A stretch of 64,000 nucleotides of DNA, from the NCBI GenBank assembly GCA_024449915.1, contig JAMZAV010000640.1:372001-436000 (forward strand). Direction: 5' to 3'. Under the pieces are notes generated by a model, which was not told the DNA's origin, made no database searches, and saw nothing but the letters and a program-made list of their open reading frames with translations. This DNA comes from Sweltsa coloradensis (lineage: Eukaryota > Arthropoda > Insecta > Plecoptera > Chloroperlidae). How positions within the stretch are numbered: position 1 is the stretch's first letter; each line of letters opens with the position of its first letter. Position numbers and translations under genes: made by a program. Positions 34,437 to 47,067 of this stretch are shown one piece after another.

Positions 34437-37400
34437 CCTTTTGAAAAGTATGCCCGTTTATAAATGTTTTGATGTTTTTTGGTTGCATAGTAATTCAAGG
34501 CATGGGTGCATCGCTGTAGCTCGCCCATGCAGTAGTGTAGTGCTTGCTACCTATTGAAAACATCTTAAACTATTTGATGAAATATTTGTACGAGATTTGA
34601 TCATTTTTAGCATGTTTTTGTGAAATCGTGCGTTGCCGGTGCATGTAAGGGCGTGCCTAATGCGTGCTAGTAGGCAGCAAAATATGGTTTCGGTAGCTAT
34701 GGCGAGGCGCGTGAATGTGAATGTAGACGAAATCTTGGAAATTATTATGAACATTGTGTGCAAATAAACATTTACTTTACAGGAAAATATTGGTTATTAA
34801 GATCATTACGAATTTTTCACTAACAGTCTAAAATACGGGGAAAAAACTCAAACTTACTTTTCAAAAGGATAAGTCATTACTCATTAGAGTAGATGAGTGC
34901 CAGTTAGAGAACAACACGCACCCAAGCTTTTTTTCTACAGGTTGTGGAAGTCAAATTGAAGACTTGACTTTGCTCACCATGCATATCCAAATGAGATAAT
35001 AATATAATTCAAGGTTTTTAGTTGACGAATAATGTCAAACAATAATAATTATTTCAAAGTTAAAAATAAATTCAGTTCAAAGATACTCTCGTAAATCTCA
35101 ACAAGGATGCAAAAGGTGATATATTCATTGATCTTGAAATGAATGGTCAAACAGCGATGTACCTCAATCCTCATATTGACGTCACGTTCCGTTTTCAATA
35201 TAAAAATTACTTACAAATTTTAACTATACCTATTTGAAACCTTTTTTGGGAACTTTTCCTGCTTCCAGTTGTCATCAGATTGATATGAATTTTGGGAGAT
35301 TGTCAAGCAAGTATATGGTCACTCCTCTTTTAGGTCGAAGATTACTAAACATTATTGCGCATTACGCACACAGAAAAACCAAATTTACCAATTTTGATGA
35401 TTTTACAAAAATCCCAAATCCTAAAAAATGCATTTAATTTATTTGGATTTTTTGTGATTGATTTAAAAAAATGAGCCTCTTTAGAAGACTGTATATACAT
35501 GACCATAAGTTATGTGCAAAGTATGGTAACAATCTGATAAAAAACTGGCTTCAGGAAGAGTTCCAGAAAAAATCACTGGTAATACAGACTCTTAATTTAA
35601 TGCTTAGTCTAAAAAAATACTATAAACAAATGAATTATGTTTGATGTCAGAGTATGGAATAAATAAATGAGAACTAATATAAATGATGAGCACTTCCCAT
35701 TGTATATTCTTTATTGGCAATACACTTCATAAAACAACAACACAGATATTTTTTATCAGTAGAAATAACATTTTATGAATTTAAACTTATTTATTTTATT
35801 AAATAGTAAAATTATCAAAGGAAAAATGTGCAAAATCACACAGTAAAGTAATAGTGCTATAAAATGAACATAGGCCTAGCCTAAGAGATAATAGGTATAT
35901 TGTGGCATAATATTATTTCTCATACTACTACAGTAGACCTCATGTTAATTCAAATTCCAAAAGACTGAAAACTAGTTTGAATTTGAAAAAAAATGAACTA
36001 ATAGAAATTAAGCATTGAGCCCTGGATACAAAAATGTATTTACATATTTATTTAACACCTATACTATTAAGATATAAAAACTGATTTACAAAGGAGGATA
36101 AAGATAATGTAGGAACTTTTGTAGAGAATTTCATTACTTTGAATAATTAATGAGGGTTTACTGTATAAAGTAGAAAAACCAACTGCAATTAGATATTAAT
36201 TTGCTTGATCGATATATCAATAACTATAAAATAATCTTACAAATATACTTGCACATGTTTAAAAAATAGGTCAACTGTAATAGAAGCTAGTAAGATTGAC
36301 TTGATATTATCAGCAAATCAAATCAAAACAATACAATATTATACTGACTACTACATAAATAGTTTCCTATTTTATAACATAATTTATATTGTTTTCCAGT
36401 GCATATGACTTGAATTTACGATTGCACGCCCGATATCAATTTTTAAACACGGTGGCGTGGGCAAGTTTCCCTAAATTAGAAACTTCAAAAAGGTAAGTCA
36501 CTCAGTAAAAAAGGAACCAAGTCATGTTTTTGATCCCCTAAAAAAAGGGGACAGAAAATTAATTTAAAAAGAACTTAGTTCGTTCAACAAAAATTCCAAG
36601 AAAATTACCTGTCCATTCTTGGAAGTACAGGGAGTCCAAAACACTAGCCAAATTTCAATAGTGTATTTTCAGGCAATACAGTATAAAAGCCACTGCCTCC
36701 TAGATATTTAAAGCTAGTTTACTCGTTCCCTGCCTGTCTATACAACAAGTATTGATTGTCGATTCGTCATTCGCTCTATTCGGCCACAGGAGGTCACTTC
36801 AGCGCTAGTCTACACTCGGGAGCATTTTTTAGAGCATTTAAATGGATGGGTACTTAAAAGATTTGTAAATTCAAATGAACCACTAGATCGATACACTTAA
36901 ATCAGTAAAGCAGATTATATAATAAATAAGAGAAAATAACTCATCGATTTTACAAAAGTTGGTAATTTAGGTACGTCTAGAGAGCTCCATGGCCGATAGT
37001 GGCGACTGACAGACAACAATCAACACTGTGAGCATTGACAGGCAGTGAAACTTAGCTGAAATCTAGGAGGCTGTGATAAATAGCTTAGATACTAAATAGT
37101 TTGTTTTGTAATAACTCCTGAATTTGTCGGGATTACAACATCGTTAAAAACTTTAATAAAATGTTATATTCGTTCCGAATTCCCACAAAATAGAAACTTT
37201 TTAAGTTTAACAAGTTCCTGGTATTGGAAAATGAACGAGTTCCTACAAAACTTCCTTGAAAAGGAACTCGCTAGCGTCTTAGACTGGTAGCTCTTCAGAA
37301 GAACACATTATAGAACGTTTCTTTATTAAGGTTTTCGTAAAATATTATAAATATATTATATTATCAACCATTGACCCGGATAAAAAAGAAAACTGGTTGC

Positions 37401-37599
37401 TTAAACTCGGTTCTGCGCTGGCCTCAGTGACGTCTTTTACTTTCTACACTCAAAATAAAATATTTATTTAATTTTGTTAATAAAAAGGTTTAAAATTATA
37501 TATGGCTAGAACATAACTGATCCGAAATTCTAATTAAAAATTGTAAAATTAACAACACTATTAAATTCAATGATAAAAGTTTTGACAAAACAATTGAGC
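34437..37599. other. Intronic AT-rich DNA
   Basis: No exon recognised. The short ORFs 34551-34763 and 35234-35437 lack domain or splice support. Palindromic or shared repeats are not evident. Confidence 0.4.
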
Positions 37600-37790
37600 T
37601 TTGCACGCAAAGCTTTTCGAAAGTCGCGCCACTGTAGTACCGGCCCTAACAGCAACGAATCATCAACATAGTAGGCTGTGACTGAATGACTCACTCCCAA
37701 GTACTTCATAGGCACGGCCGTGTGGATCATCTAGCTAGACTGAGCTTGTACTGAGGTGGTGCTACGAGTGTGAGAAAATGTCAGTGTAAA
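37600..37790 (-). repeat. Duplicated unit, copy 2
   Basis: Reverse-oriented homologue of 31381-31560 (gtcgcgccactgtagtacc, gactgaatgactcactccc). The spacing between copies is about 6 kb. Confidence 0.65.
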
Positions 37791-38522
37791 GCCTAATTGT
37801 CACATTCATAAGTAAACTAACAGAAAAATACAAAATATTGGTAAAACTAAGTATCAAAACTAAAATATAAGTTATTTGATACGGTCCAAAATACGTCAGA
37901 ATAAAAAAGGTAAGTTAAAATAATTAAACAGCTATTTAAATTATAAAAAAATAATGGAAGTTTTTTCCAAGCTCAAAATGAATTATTAGTAAAATTCAAT
38001 AAAATTCAATACTGTACATAATATTTTAGATATCAACATTATAAAATAGTGGCTATTAGAGGTAAACTGCTCATCGCGATTGCGCATAATCATAATGATA
38101 AGGGAATTAACAACTAAGCAAAGTATCAAACAAACTCAGTACGTAATACGTTTCAGGATCTGCCGGTAATAACTTCATCTAGACTTTAAGTAACAATTCT
38201 TCTCAATTCAGGCCAAACATTATTTACATAAAAAATTAAGGAACCGATAAGTATGTAGCACATTTAAAATTCATTCTCAAGAGTGTAAATATCTTGAATT
38301 AAGATGATAATAATGTAAGATACTTGCGTGCTTGAAGTGGGCTATCTTCTCTAACACAAACCATTTTAAACAATATAATATTAATAAATTGATCTCCATA
38401 ATAAAATAGCAGAATGCGGTAACTTGAAGCACCAACAAATTTGCAACAAAAGATCTCAGACTTTTGTTGTTTTACAAAACCGATGTTCTCGTTCGTCCAC
38501 ATTTTTTATTATTTATTAACTG

Positions 38523-39058
38523 TTAATCATCTTTCTTCGTCTTCTTCTCGAGCCGTCGTCTATGAAAGAAACTCTTCAGTTGTCGAGGCAGTTCGTAGTG
38601 GCTCTTGATCTTAAGCCGCGCCATCCAGTTCCGCAGACTCTTGGTGGGCACCCCGTTACTCCGCGCCGCGCTGTATATGCTCACGCCAGACTTGACCTGG
38701 TTCAACGCCCGTCGTAGCTGCGGGGTGGTGTAGGGGTTCGGGTTTGTCTGGTTAGGTTCAGCCACCGCCTTCTCGTACACTCGCTCCGAGCCAGAGTCTG
38801 ACTCGGAACTTGTCTCGTTGGGTTCGCATTTTATCTGCACGAAGGGTATCGGGGTGACGGTCGTGCGGGCTCGCACGGGTCTCAGGTTGGGTTTCGGGGT
38901 TTCGAGCGGAGAAGATATCGAGAGGTCGGGGTAGTTCGACGTGGATTGTAGCAGGCGACGTAGGACAGAGTCGTTGTTGTTGACGGGAGCCGGTGGGAAG
39001 TATTGAGGCGTCGGCGAGTAATCGTACATTGATTGAAACGGATGTGGGGCCTCGTAAT
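38523..39058 (-). CDS. Pipsqueak module A: single terminal exon with spacer and HTH_psq
   Basis: This terminal exon is 536 nt. The acceptor is cttttgttccag, entered in phase 1 (G+AT, Asp), and the frame runs 178 residues to TAA at 38523. Residues 2-110 or so are a disordered spacer rich in Pro, Asn, Ser, Glu and Asp (YEAPHPFQSMYDYSPTPQYF..., with an acidic stretch SSESDSGSERVYEK). The last 65 residues hold a pipsqueak HTH: helix 1 QLRRALNQVKSG, helix 2 SIYSAARSNG, recognition helix VPTKSLRNWMARL. A basic tail (HRRRLEKKTKKDD) follows. Two AATAAA hexamers follow within 20 nt of the stop (tttatt at 38505 and 38512 on +), as expected for a true 3' terminal exon. Known: HTH_psq domains bind DNA, and the eponymous protein recognises GAGA-type sites. 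The target here cannot be told from sequence. Confidence 0.85.
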
Positions 39059-39578
39059 CTGGAACAAAAGAATAGATATTTGAGATGTTAGGTTCCTAAC
39101 AACATTTACTAAGAATACACAGATGTGATGAGCATAAAAATGAGTAGAAAATATTTAATGGCAATTCAAACAATTAATTTAAATTATAAAGATATATCTT
39201 TCAGGAATATATGTGGTGGCTCTCCTGGCTGGTAAATATATTGAGATAATAAATACAGTGGCTCACTCTAACCAAGCTTCATGTTTAAAAAAGCACTTTT
39301 GTTGAAGTCTGCATTCAAATGCTCTGATAAATTGACAGCAATGGAGCATAGATTTAACTTTCCTTTACAATTTAGAGTTAATTAACTTGAGGCTTCTGGC
39401 TTTAAGCACTTGACAACCAAAACCTTTTTTTGTGATAAAATAATGTGTGCACTCGATTCTGGTCCAGCCTACTGGCATTCTCTTCGACTAGTTTTTGTAC
39501 ATGTTTCATTTATAGTTGAATGTTAACTTATGAGAAATTAAAGAAATTACAAATTAAAATAATAATTTTGGATGGAGA

Positions 39579-40535
39579 AGGGCTGCCACTGCATGACACA
39601 TTCCAAAATAGTTGCTTTAGTTGCCTATAATGTTAAAAAAGTTGCCTTTTAGTTGCCAATATGCAATAAAATAGTTGCCAACAAGTTGCCCATGCAGCCA
39701 AATTCTTAACGATTTATGTAAAAAATCTAAATATCGGGGTACAATCCAGTTAAAAAACATGATTACCGGATATAGCCTAATTGAGGTGTGATTAGGGTGA
39801 CCATATTCCTGAAAATAAAATCCGGGACAAAACAAAATACTACAAGATACAATAGCGACAAAGCGCGGGGAATTTGGGGGGCAAATCCACCCAAACAATT
39901 ATCCCACAAGGATATTTTTCCGACTTTTCAAAGGTAGGCCTACCTTTTTCCCAACTTGACCACCTCCTATTTTAGTCATTTATGATTGCTTTGAAACAGG
40001 ATATGGAGGATATTAAAATATGAAATAACATAATAGTTTTTTTTATGAAGAATGCCCCACTTAATTGAGTAGACCTAATATGAAATAATTTTGTAAAAAA
40101 TTGTTTGTGTGTTTATACATGCAAGGGCGTCCGCAGGAATCTTGTCCAGGGGGGGGGGGGGGGGGCGGCGAAAATCTCAACTTGTACTTTTGGCGGAAAA
40201 GGTAGGGCGTCTGTCCCCAACAATATTTGAAAATCAGGTTTTTATAGTGCATTTGGTGCGTTTTAGAAAAAAGTAGAGTGCTGAATGCATCATCAAACGT
40301 TTTTCAAATTATGGCTTAAAATAGCATATATTTTTGTAATTTAAGGAAAAGCATGATTTGGGTCTGGTAAATCTGTAATTTGGCATTTAATGTATGTACA
40401 ATACACACGTGAACCTAGAAAAAGTTGCTAAATAGTAGATGCTTTTGGAGTATTTTGCCAAAAATTAGTTGCTGAATAGTTGCTTTCTTTAAAAAAGTTG
40501 CTAAATAGTTGAAAATAGTTGCCAGTGGCAGCCCT
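39579..40535. mobile_element. hAT-like element with AGGGCTGCCACTG ends
   Basis: A perfect 13-bp inverted repeat: AGGGCTGCCACTG at 39579 and CAGTGGCAGCCCT ending at 40535. Both subterminal regions are packed with 'agttgcc/agttgct' units, as subterminal transposase sites would be. No clean 8-bp duplication was found (right flank is a LINE fragment). The middle includes a second repeat with 'gggtgaccatattcctg' and a G run at 40147-40166. Confidence 0.65.
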
Positions 40536-40540
40536 GAACT

Positions 40541-40790
40541 GTGGAGGGATCAAATTAAACTAAACTTAGAAGAGGGAAATCACGAGAAAGGATTAACGAA
40601 GAAAGACTCTGGGAGGAAAGGAAGAAATGGAGAGAGCTTGTTGAACTGCCCGTCATAGAAGACAGAGAGGAAGACGAGGATGTACTGAGCCTGGCTAGCA
40701 AGCACTGAAGAACAGTCCGTAGCCCGAGAAATTGGTGATGCGTCACCCCCCGACCCGACTCATGCTGGAACCAGGTGCTTGATATTTTTA
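40541..40790 (+). mobile_element. LINE 3' fragment (RTE-like tail)
   Basis: 'gtggagggatcaaattaaac', a purine-rich stretch coding a RKRWRELVELPVIEDREEDE-like run, then 'ctgagcctggctagcaagc' and 'acccgactcatgctgg'. Same family as 19.3 and 55.1 kb. Confidence 0.65.
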
Positions 40791-40798
40791 TTTTACTA

Positions 40799-41250
40799 GG
40801 CCGCGTTGATGGATGAGCTTTTTTAAGTTTTTTGTATCAAAAAAATTAAATTAAAACCTTTATTTCTATGGATTCTGGCTAACTTTTTCAACTTTTTCTT
40901 TCACAAGGTACTACATCACCATAACCTTAATGTCTATGTGAAATATGAACGTTGTAGCCCCACCCGTTTGGTCAGAATCGGCCCAAATGTAACGAAAATA
41001 TCGCATTAAAAATCGAAAAAATCGTAAAAGAACGATAATCATGAGAAATATTTCTTCGATTATAGTTTTATACCAAAAGCGTGGCAGGTATAAGTTCAGA
41101 GATTTCAAAGGTCCCCTCCAATTTTCATCAAGATCGCATATGCCGTTTGCCCGGTAGCGCAAACAAACAAACAGACAGGAAAAAAAAACCCGGAAGAAAT
41201 GTTTTTAGGGGTCAGTGAAATTGAAGTCTTCGCTTCGCTCATCCAATAAA
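40799..41250 (+). mobile_element. SINE-3-like repeat
   Basis: Starts 'gccgcgttgatggatgagct' and ends 'gaagtcttcgcttcgctcat', with the core 'atgagaaatatttcttcgat', 'ggtcccctccaattttcatc' and 'atatgccgtttgcccgg'. Shared with 11.9 (reverse), 44.7 and 54.6 kb. Confidence 0.7.
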
Positions 41251-41494
41251 TGGTAAAACATTTCCAGAAAATCCTTAAAATATTATGACAGACATTCTGA
41301 AGAAAAGAGACAACAAACAAATGAGGGATGAAGGATGTGAAAAAGAGAATACGAGGGGAGGACAGGACGTATGTATTGCCAAATCAGCAAGAACAGGATA
41401 TTTTAATCGATAAATAAATATGAGATTTGTGACACTATGGTACAAATAAAGGTCAAATAAAATGAAGGGTACAACGGAACCGCTCTTTGACTTT

Positions 41495-41785
41495 GACTGA
41501 CTTTGGAGCCGTCCTAGCAACGAGGCACAAAATAAATTTAAAGTTGTTCTGAATCGGCCTTGTTGATTCTGGTGTTTATCCACGGGTGTTTGCACTGTCC
41601 ATACCACTGATTGCTATATTTCCTATTTAAAAATATCTATCTTTGGTTGATTATCGCTCACTCGTCGATTGAGACGGGGCCTACAGGGTTGGCTTGGTCG
41701 CTTTGGTTTACTGTCCCCCACTGGAAATCAGTTACATGACAGAGTGGGTACTCTAAATACGAATTTTATTTATTTATTTATTTAC
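41495..41785 (+). mobile_element. SINE-1, 5'-truncated, TTTA tail
   Basis: It lacks the tRNA head. The body runs from 'gagccgtcctagcaacga' to 'gaaatcagttacatgacaga' and 'gtgggtactctaaat', then (TTTA)n at 41766-41785. Confidence 0.7.
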
Positions 41786-42935
41786 TCGACAACATGATTG
41801 AAACTTATTGTTCAAGAAGGACTAAGACTATAATATAGCAAGGTGCGTGTACAACAAATAAGGTTGGCACCCGATCCTCTATTAATAAATTATTAATCAA
41901 TTAGTGGACAAAAGATCAATTATCGTTATTAGGCTATTAAATATTGATGAATTATCAATAATCAGTTAGTAATTATTTGTTGACCTCAAGATATAGAAGA
42001 TTGCGAGTTCTGTAGTGATACTTTTAGTGACGTGTTTTTTTTTGGGTATATTACAGTTATCTTGTAACAGAGATTATATTTACATTCAATATCGATCAAC
42101 AGATGTTTCAAACATATCGGTAAATTATTAATTGAAAAAAAATTTTGATCATTAACAACAAAAGTAGCATTGAAAGAAAACTTTGCAATAAATGCTAAGG
42201 TAAAGACTTTCTTCATGACCGTTAATTTACTTCTGTCTGGGAGTGTACACTTGAGTGGGCGGGAAATATCCTACACTCAATGGTACTAAAAGCAACCAAA
42301 TAAATGTCCCCACACATTTTTATTTGCACGAGTTAATGGACACACAGCGATTTTAGCAAAATGTTGCAAATACATTTAAATTATCACCATTATAGGCATG
42401 ACATGCAAGCAAACCGCTTCCCCCATAAGCCAAAAGCATCCTAAGTAGTCTGAATTGAAAGCAATAGATAAAGCTCAAGCTATAAGTATTTGCCAACCAC
42501 CATCACAGAATGAAATTAAAGGACAAGTTATTGGGTAGAAAAATCCACAGCAAAGGAAAAACATATGTAGCTAACATATTTATTTACCAATAGTTCATAG
42601 GACCGGTCAAACACAAGCATTCATTATTTCTAAATTCTCTCATGCTCAACGCAGCAATGTTGCTTTGTTAGTCTGGCGTAGCGGAATCTTAAGACACTAA
42701 ACTTTATAGAGTATTCATGATGGGAACTATATAGGGTGAAAAAGTGGAAGAAAACATTAATACTTCGCGTATAGATCGGAACAAATACCATAATTTATTG
42801 AGTTTGTGTAATTTTATCTGAATGTAAAATATTATGAATTACTTTTAAATAATGTACGTAGATTGGTAACATCTAGAAATTAGTTTTAGTTGTTAATTAT
42901 AAAAAATAAAGTTATCCAAAACCAAAGAAATCAAT
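41786..42935. other. Intronic AT-rich DNA
   Basis: Contains 'attattaatcaattag' style AT repeats. No gene or shared element was seen. Confidence 0.4.
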
Positions 42936-43130
42936 TTTTCAATTTGGTTTGTCAGGACATGCTCCCGAGAGTGGAATTGATAATATTTTAAAATATCACG
43001 GACTGGGATTAAACCCAGGTCTGCAATGCACCAACAGTCCCGAAGTTATTAAAAGACATCCGATTCCCGGTATTGATTCCTGGTTGAGTCAAATTTTTTA
43101 ACTTCTACATTGAATTAAATGCGAACAAAT
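42936..43130. mobile_element. Decayed SINE-2 pieces, head to head
   Basis: 'ggtttgtcaggacatgctcc' and 'ggattaaacccaggtctgc' (reverse SINE-2 with B-box remnant) are followed by a forward tail 'caaattttttaacttct'. Strongly mutated. Confidence 0.4.
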
Positions 43131-44744
43131 ATTATTATTGTTTTGAATCACTCGAATAGGCACTCATGGTGTTTGTAGGCCTATACATAACTGAAGAGTA
43201 GTGACTTCTGGCATTGTTAGTATTATTTTATCACATTTCAAACCAAGCAGTCAAGTTCAAGCAAAAAAACAAAAAAAAAAACATTTCAAAACAAACAGAT
43301 AAAAACATAATATAATTATAATATATGATTAGTAAGTCAATAAATGTATTCAAACAATTGGAAGCCTACCTATATTTTTAAGATACAGTAGTTCTAAGCA
43401 ACATTTTTGTTGTCCCCCTTAGCAAATCAGTTTAAATATTTGGATAGGATAGACATTAAATAAAGACCAGTGTGTGGCCAACTTATACCACATATTATGT
43501 TGTGAAAAAGAAATTAGACTAGGTCTACTTTACTTTAAAAATTATCATATCCTATTTACATCTTCCTAACTTCCTAACTAAATTGACCATTTAAAACAGC
43601 TAACATTTAGAATGAATATTATTTGAACAATATTTTGAACTTTGCTATTGAAATATCTGTGTGCAATATCGTCGATAAGACACCCAAATACAATACCTAC
43701 TACAACATGAAAACAAAACAAACTAGAAGCATTGGGGCAAGCATCTACAGATCTAATAAATTATTTGTTCTAGCCTACAAGATTAACTTACCGACTATCT
43801 TGTTCCTTGAGTGTTGGGAGCAGGAACATCAAGCTTGAAACCACCACGTTCACAGGAATCACACATACTCATTACGGTTCCCGCGTAAAACGTGCTATTA
43901 ACGTGGCCGGACGATAACTGTGAAGGCTACAGGGTTGACAAAACCGGGATTTTTTTAAATTTTAACTTAACTCGAACTTTCATTGAATTTCCATAAAATT
44001 TCGAACCGAACCTGAAACGAAATTGAACTGAACTTTCAGGCAGATAGTCGGTCACTAACAGGTATGGTAGGCTGAGCCTGGCCATTCTGTAAAGGTCTAA
44101 GATTACTCACGACAAAATTCGCACTTTAAACTTAAAACCTTCCGAGAATGTTTCCAGCTTGCATAGAAACTGACTCTAGATCAAGTGTGATTAATATAAT
44201 AATATAATTGTCAAATGAGTAAAAAGCTAACAAAAATTTCCCAACTCAAAACTTGGATCGAACTACTCAAATTTTTAACTAATTACTGTTGTTGTTTTGC
44301 TGTGCCCACATCTACATTATTATGTCATGCGTCTAGCCGCCCAGTAGAGACATGCCTCCCTTTCGTTACTGTCCATGCCCTCTGGCATTTTGTCAATAAT
44401 TGCTTCATTTTATCTAGCACATAAAAACAGGTGCAGTCAGTCCTGTACTCTATAGTTACATAATCTGCATACATCTACTACGCATACATACTTGCAACCT
44501 ATAATGCATCAATGTGTTAAAACAATAAATAAATAAAAATACATCCGATTGAAAATTTCCGAATTTCCAAATCAAAGATTATGTACAAACGGTTACTTCA
44601 TAAGATGAAAAATGTACGAACAGCGAGTTGTTATTCTTTCATGTTCAACAGTGAAGTCCTATTTCTCCAGACTTGAAAAGGCATCAAACATCTCATGGAG
44701 AATAGGTCAATTCAAGGAATTGAGTTTGGCAGAGGGATGAGGGA
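43131..44744. other. Intronic DNA around the weak exon candidate
   Basis: Apart from 43792-43917, listed separately, no coding or repeat structure was recognised. Confidence 0.35.
43792..43917 (-). other. Possible small exon, weak
   Basis: A stretch with a strong donor (AGTCG|GTAAGTT) and a fair acceptor (gtagccttcacag) lies in an otherwise AT-rich intron and has several CpGs just upstream. In phase 0 it reads LSSGHVNSTFYAGTVMSMCD, then SCERGGFKLDVPAPNTQGTR and a stop one codon before the donor. In another frame it offers ATG and MFLLPTLKEQDSR running open into the donor in phase 2, as a first exon might. It does not fit the phase-1 rule of the modules above. It could be a 5' exon from an internal promoter, a non-coding exon, or chance. 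Confidence 0.25.
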
Positions 44745-45135
44745 GAGTTTTACTTGCAAGTATAAAAAAATGTGATTTCTATGAGAAATATTTCTTCGAT
44801 TGTCCCTAAAATCATAACATGTCTTTTAAGTTCAGTGATTTCAAACGATCCCTTAAAGTTTCATCGAGATTGGAGTAGCCGTTTGCTCGGTCGCGGGCCA
44901 AATATCACGGAAAAATTGCATAAAAAATCAAAAAAATCTTTAAAGTAAAATATTCACGAGAAATATTTCTTCGATTGTACCAAAAAACTTGGCAGATCCA
45001 AGTTCAAAAATTTGGATGGTCCTCTCTAATTTTTATCATGATTGCATAAATATGCCGTTTGCCAGAGAGCAAAAAAAATGACATATTTTCCTCAGGAAAA
45101 GTGAAATTGAAGTCTTTGCTTTGCTCATCCAAAAA
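44745..45135 (+). mobile_element. SINE-3-like repeat, double unit
   Basis: 'tatgagaaatatttcttcga' appears at 44779 and again at 44958, each followed by 'agttca..gattt', so the unit is duplicated. It ends 'gaagtctttgctttgctcat'. Confidence 0.65.
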
Positions 45136-46300
45136 ATATAGCTACTTTTCATTACATATGATTAAATTACACATTAATTTGATTTTATATGGAATAAACC
45201 AAAGTCAGACGAAAGTTCAGTAATAAAACATATGAACATATTCAAATAACACGGGGCGTAACTGACAAAGAACTATTACAGAGGGGGAGCAAACTGAGAA
45301 CTACATGTGCAAGTACAAATATCTACATGCTCCATCCGTAGTAAGTGAGCAACTTTGTGGCACTATTGATATTAATAATTTTAGGGAACTAAGATACAAA
45401 ATTCTTATGTTCTTGCTTACAAAATAAAGTTCTTGACCCGATGGTTTGGCCCAAACTATTCTTAAAAAGGAGGGATTATTCTAGAATGTTAATCCACTTG
45501 TAACCAGTGTTTCTTTTGAAAAACTGATTATTTATCAAAATCAATGGCATTATAAAGCACTTGTAACCCGCAATTTCTTTAGAATCTTCCACAGAGTCAC
45601 CCGAGTCCAGGTAAAAGGGAGACAAAGATGCACTCACTTATTCCGTTTGACTGTCAGGGGATTAGGCCAAATCATCAGGTCAAGAACTATACAATACTGG
45701 GTCTGAAACCCTGAAATATAGGTTATATTTTTCCTGGTGGTGATGTGGATTGTGAAGCGGTGAAAATGTAGGGTCATGACGTGCACTATCTCAAGTATGT
45801 GAGATGACATTTTGTTAGCAAATTTGTTCAATTTGTGTTAAGAGACAAAAAAATGTGTGAATTTGTTGGCACTATAAAAGAGAGTTACAGCAGATGATTC
45901 TAAATCTGTTATAGTGTAGGAATGGATGTGAAGATGCAGGGTGGTTAAGTTAGTATTACAGAAGCAGATACGTCAAGCTAAAGCACAATAGCGACAGAAT
46001 ATAGATGACGCCACCCAGTTACACAAGTTAGTGAGGTCGACAACCAAGAATAAAAACTTCCAGTGTTGGGTAAGACAAGAGAGCAAGAACCCAATCTTTT
46101 TCAGGAACTTTTGAAGGAATATATTACATTTTTAGTTATAGGCTGGCGCGGAGACGAGTTTAGGCATTTAGACGCACCGAGAATTACGAAAATCTTCCGA
46201 TATAGTACTAGTATCGGCTGATAACGAACATCGGTTTCGGTTCATCTCTTATTTTTATTATCGATTATAATTTGCATCCATAACAAATACAAATATTTCT
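45136..46300. other. Intronic DNA, no feature seen
   Basis: The minus ORF 45634-45831 has no domain. No shared repeat was recognised. Confidence 0.35.
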
Positions 46301-46448
46301 CGATTTGGTTAGTCGGGAAACACTCCCGTATGTGTAACTGTTTTTATTTAATACAATTCAGAAGTTAAAAAATCCATCCTGATCGGAGTTCGAACCCGAG
46401 TCTACCACATTCCAGGTTGGCGCCTTAGCCAACTAGATCACCGAGACG
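46301..46448 (-). mobile_element. SINE-2 copy (reverse)
   Basis: The tRNA-like head 'cgtctcggtgatctagttgg' with B box 'ggttcgaactcc' (minus strand), then the SINE-2 tail ending 'gtttcccgactaaccaaatc' reversed. Confidence 0.7.
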
Positions 46449-46489
46449 GTAACTATTTATAATAATAATCATCATAACTCAGTTCCAAC

Positions 46490-46860
46490 AAGGTCGGGTT
46501 ACAATTTAATAAATTTAATTTTTTAACTTCTGAATTGCATTAAATATTAACAATTCCACCTAAGGGAGTGTTTCCCGACTAACCAAATCGAGAAATAAAC
46601 CCTCGCTCATACCTGTAAGGTAATGATGTTATAGATAATGTTTGTTTGGTCAGTTCAAAGGCAACAGATATTCGTTGCAGTACTGTTCCATCCATTCAGA
46701 TCTATAATGCAACTACAATTCAGAAGTAAAATATTTACCGTCTTGGTCGTCTAGTTGGCTAAGGCGCCTACCTGGAATTTGGGCGACTCGGGTTCGAACC
46801 CCGATCGGGATAGATTATTTTAAATTTCTGAATTGTATTAATATTAAATGCAAATATTGC
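46490..46860 (+). mobile_element. SINE-2 copies (forward)
   Basis: A headless tail at 46500-46625 (ggagtgtttcccgactaacc) precedes a full head at 46740-46815 (cgtcttggtcgtctagttgg, B box gggttcgaacccc) and a short tail. The head is the best preserved of the family. Confidence 0.7.
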
Positions 46861-47067
46861 AAGCTAGAGAAGGCGCACACACAGTAAATAAAACAAACAT
46901 GTGAGCATTAGGTTCGTAAAATATTTTATTGAATACTGGGATTACAAAACATCATCATACAAATGTGTTCACACAAATATTATTTCTAAACTACAGCATT
47001 TACTTTATTAAAATACAGCCCATTAAGGCACTCGGTAATTTTATATTTAAAACCCACATCAGCTACT

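Noticed and set aside
46740..46815. tRNA gene
   Set aside because: Good B box, but part of the SINE-2 family with copies at 8.3, 21.5, 28.1 and 46.4 kb.
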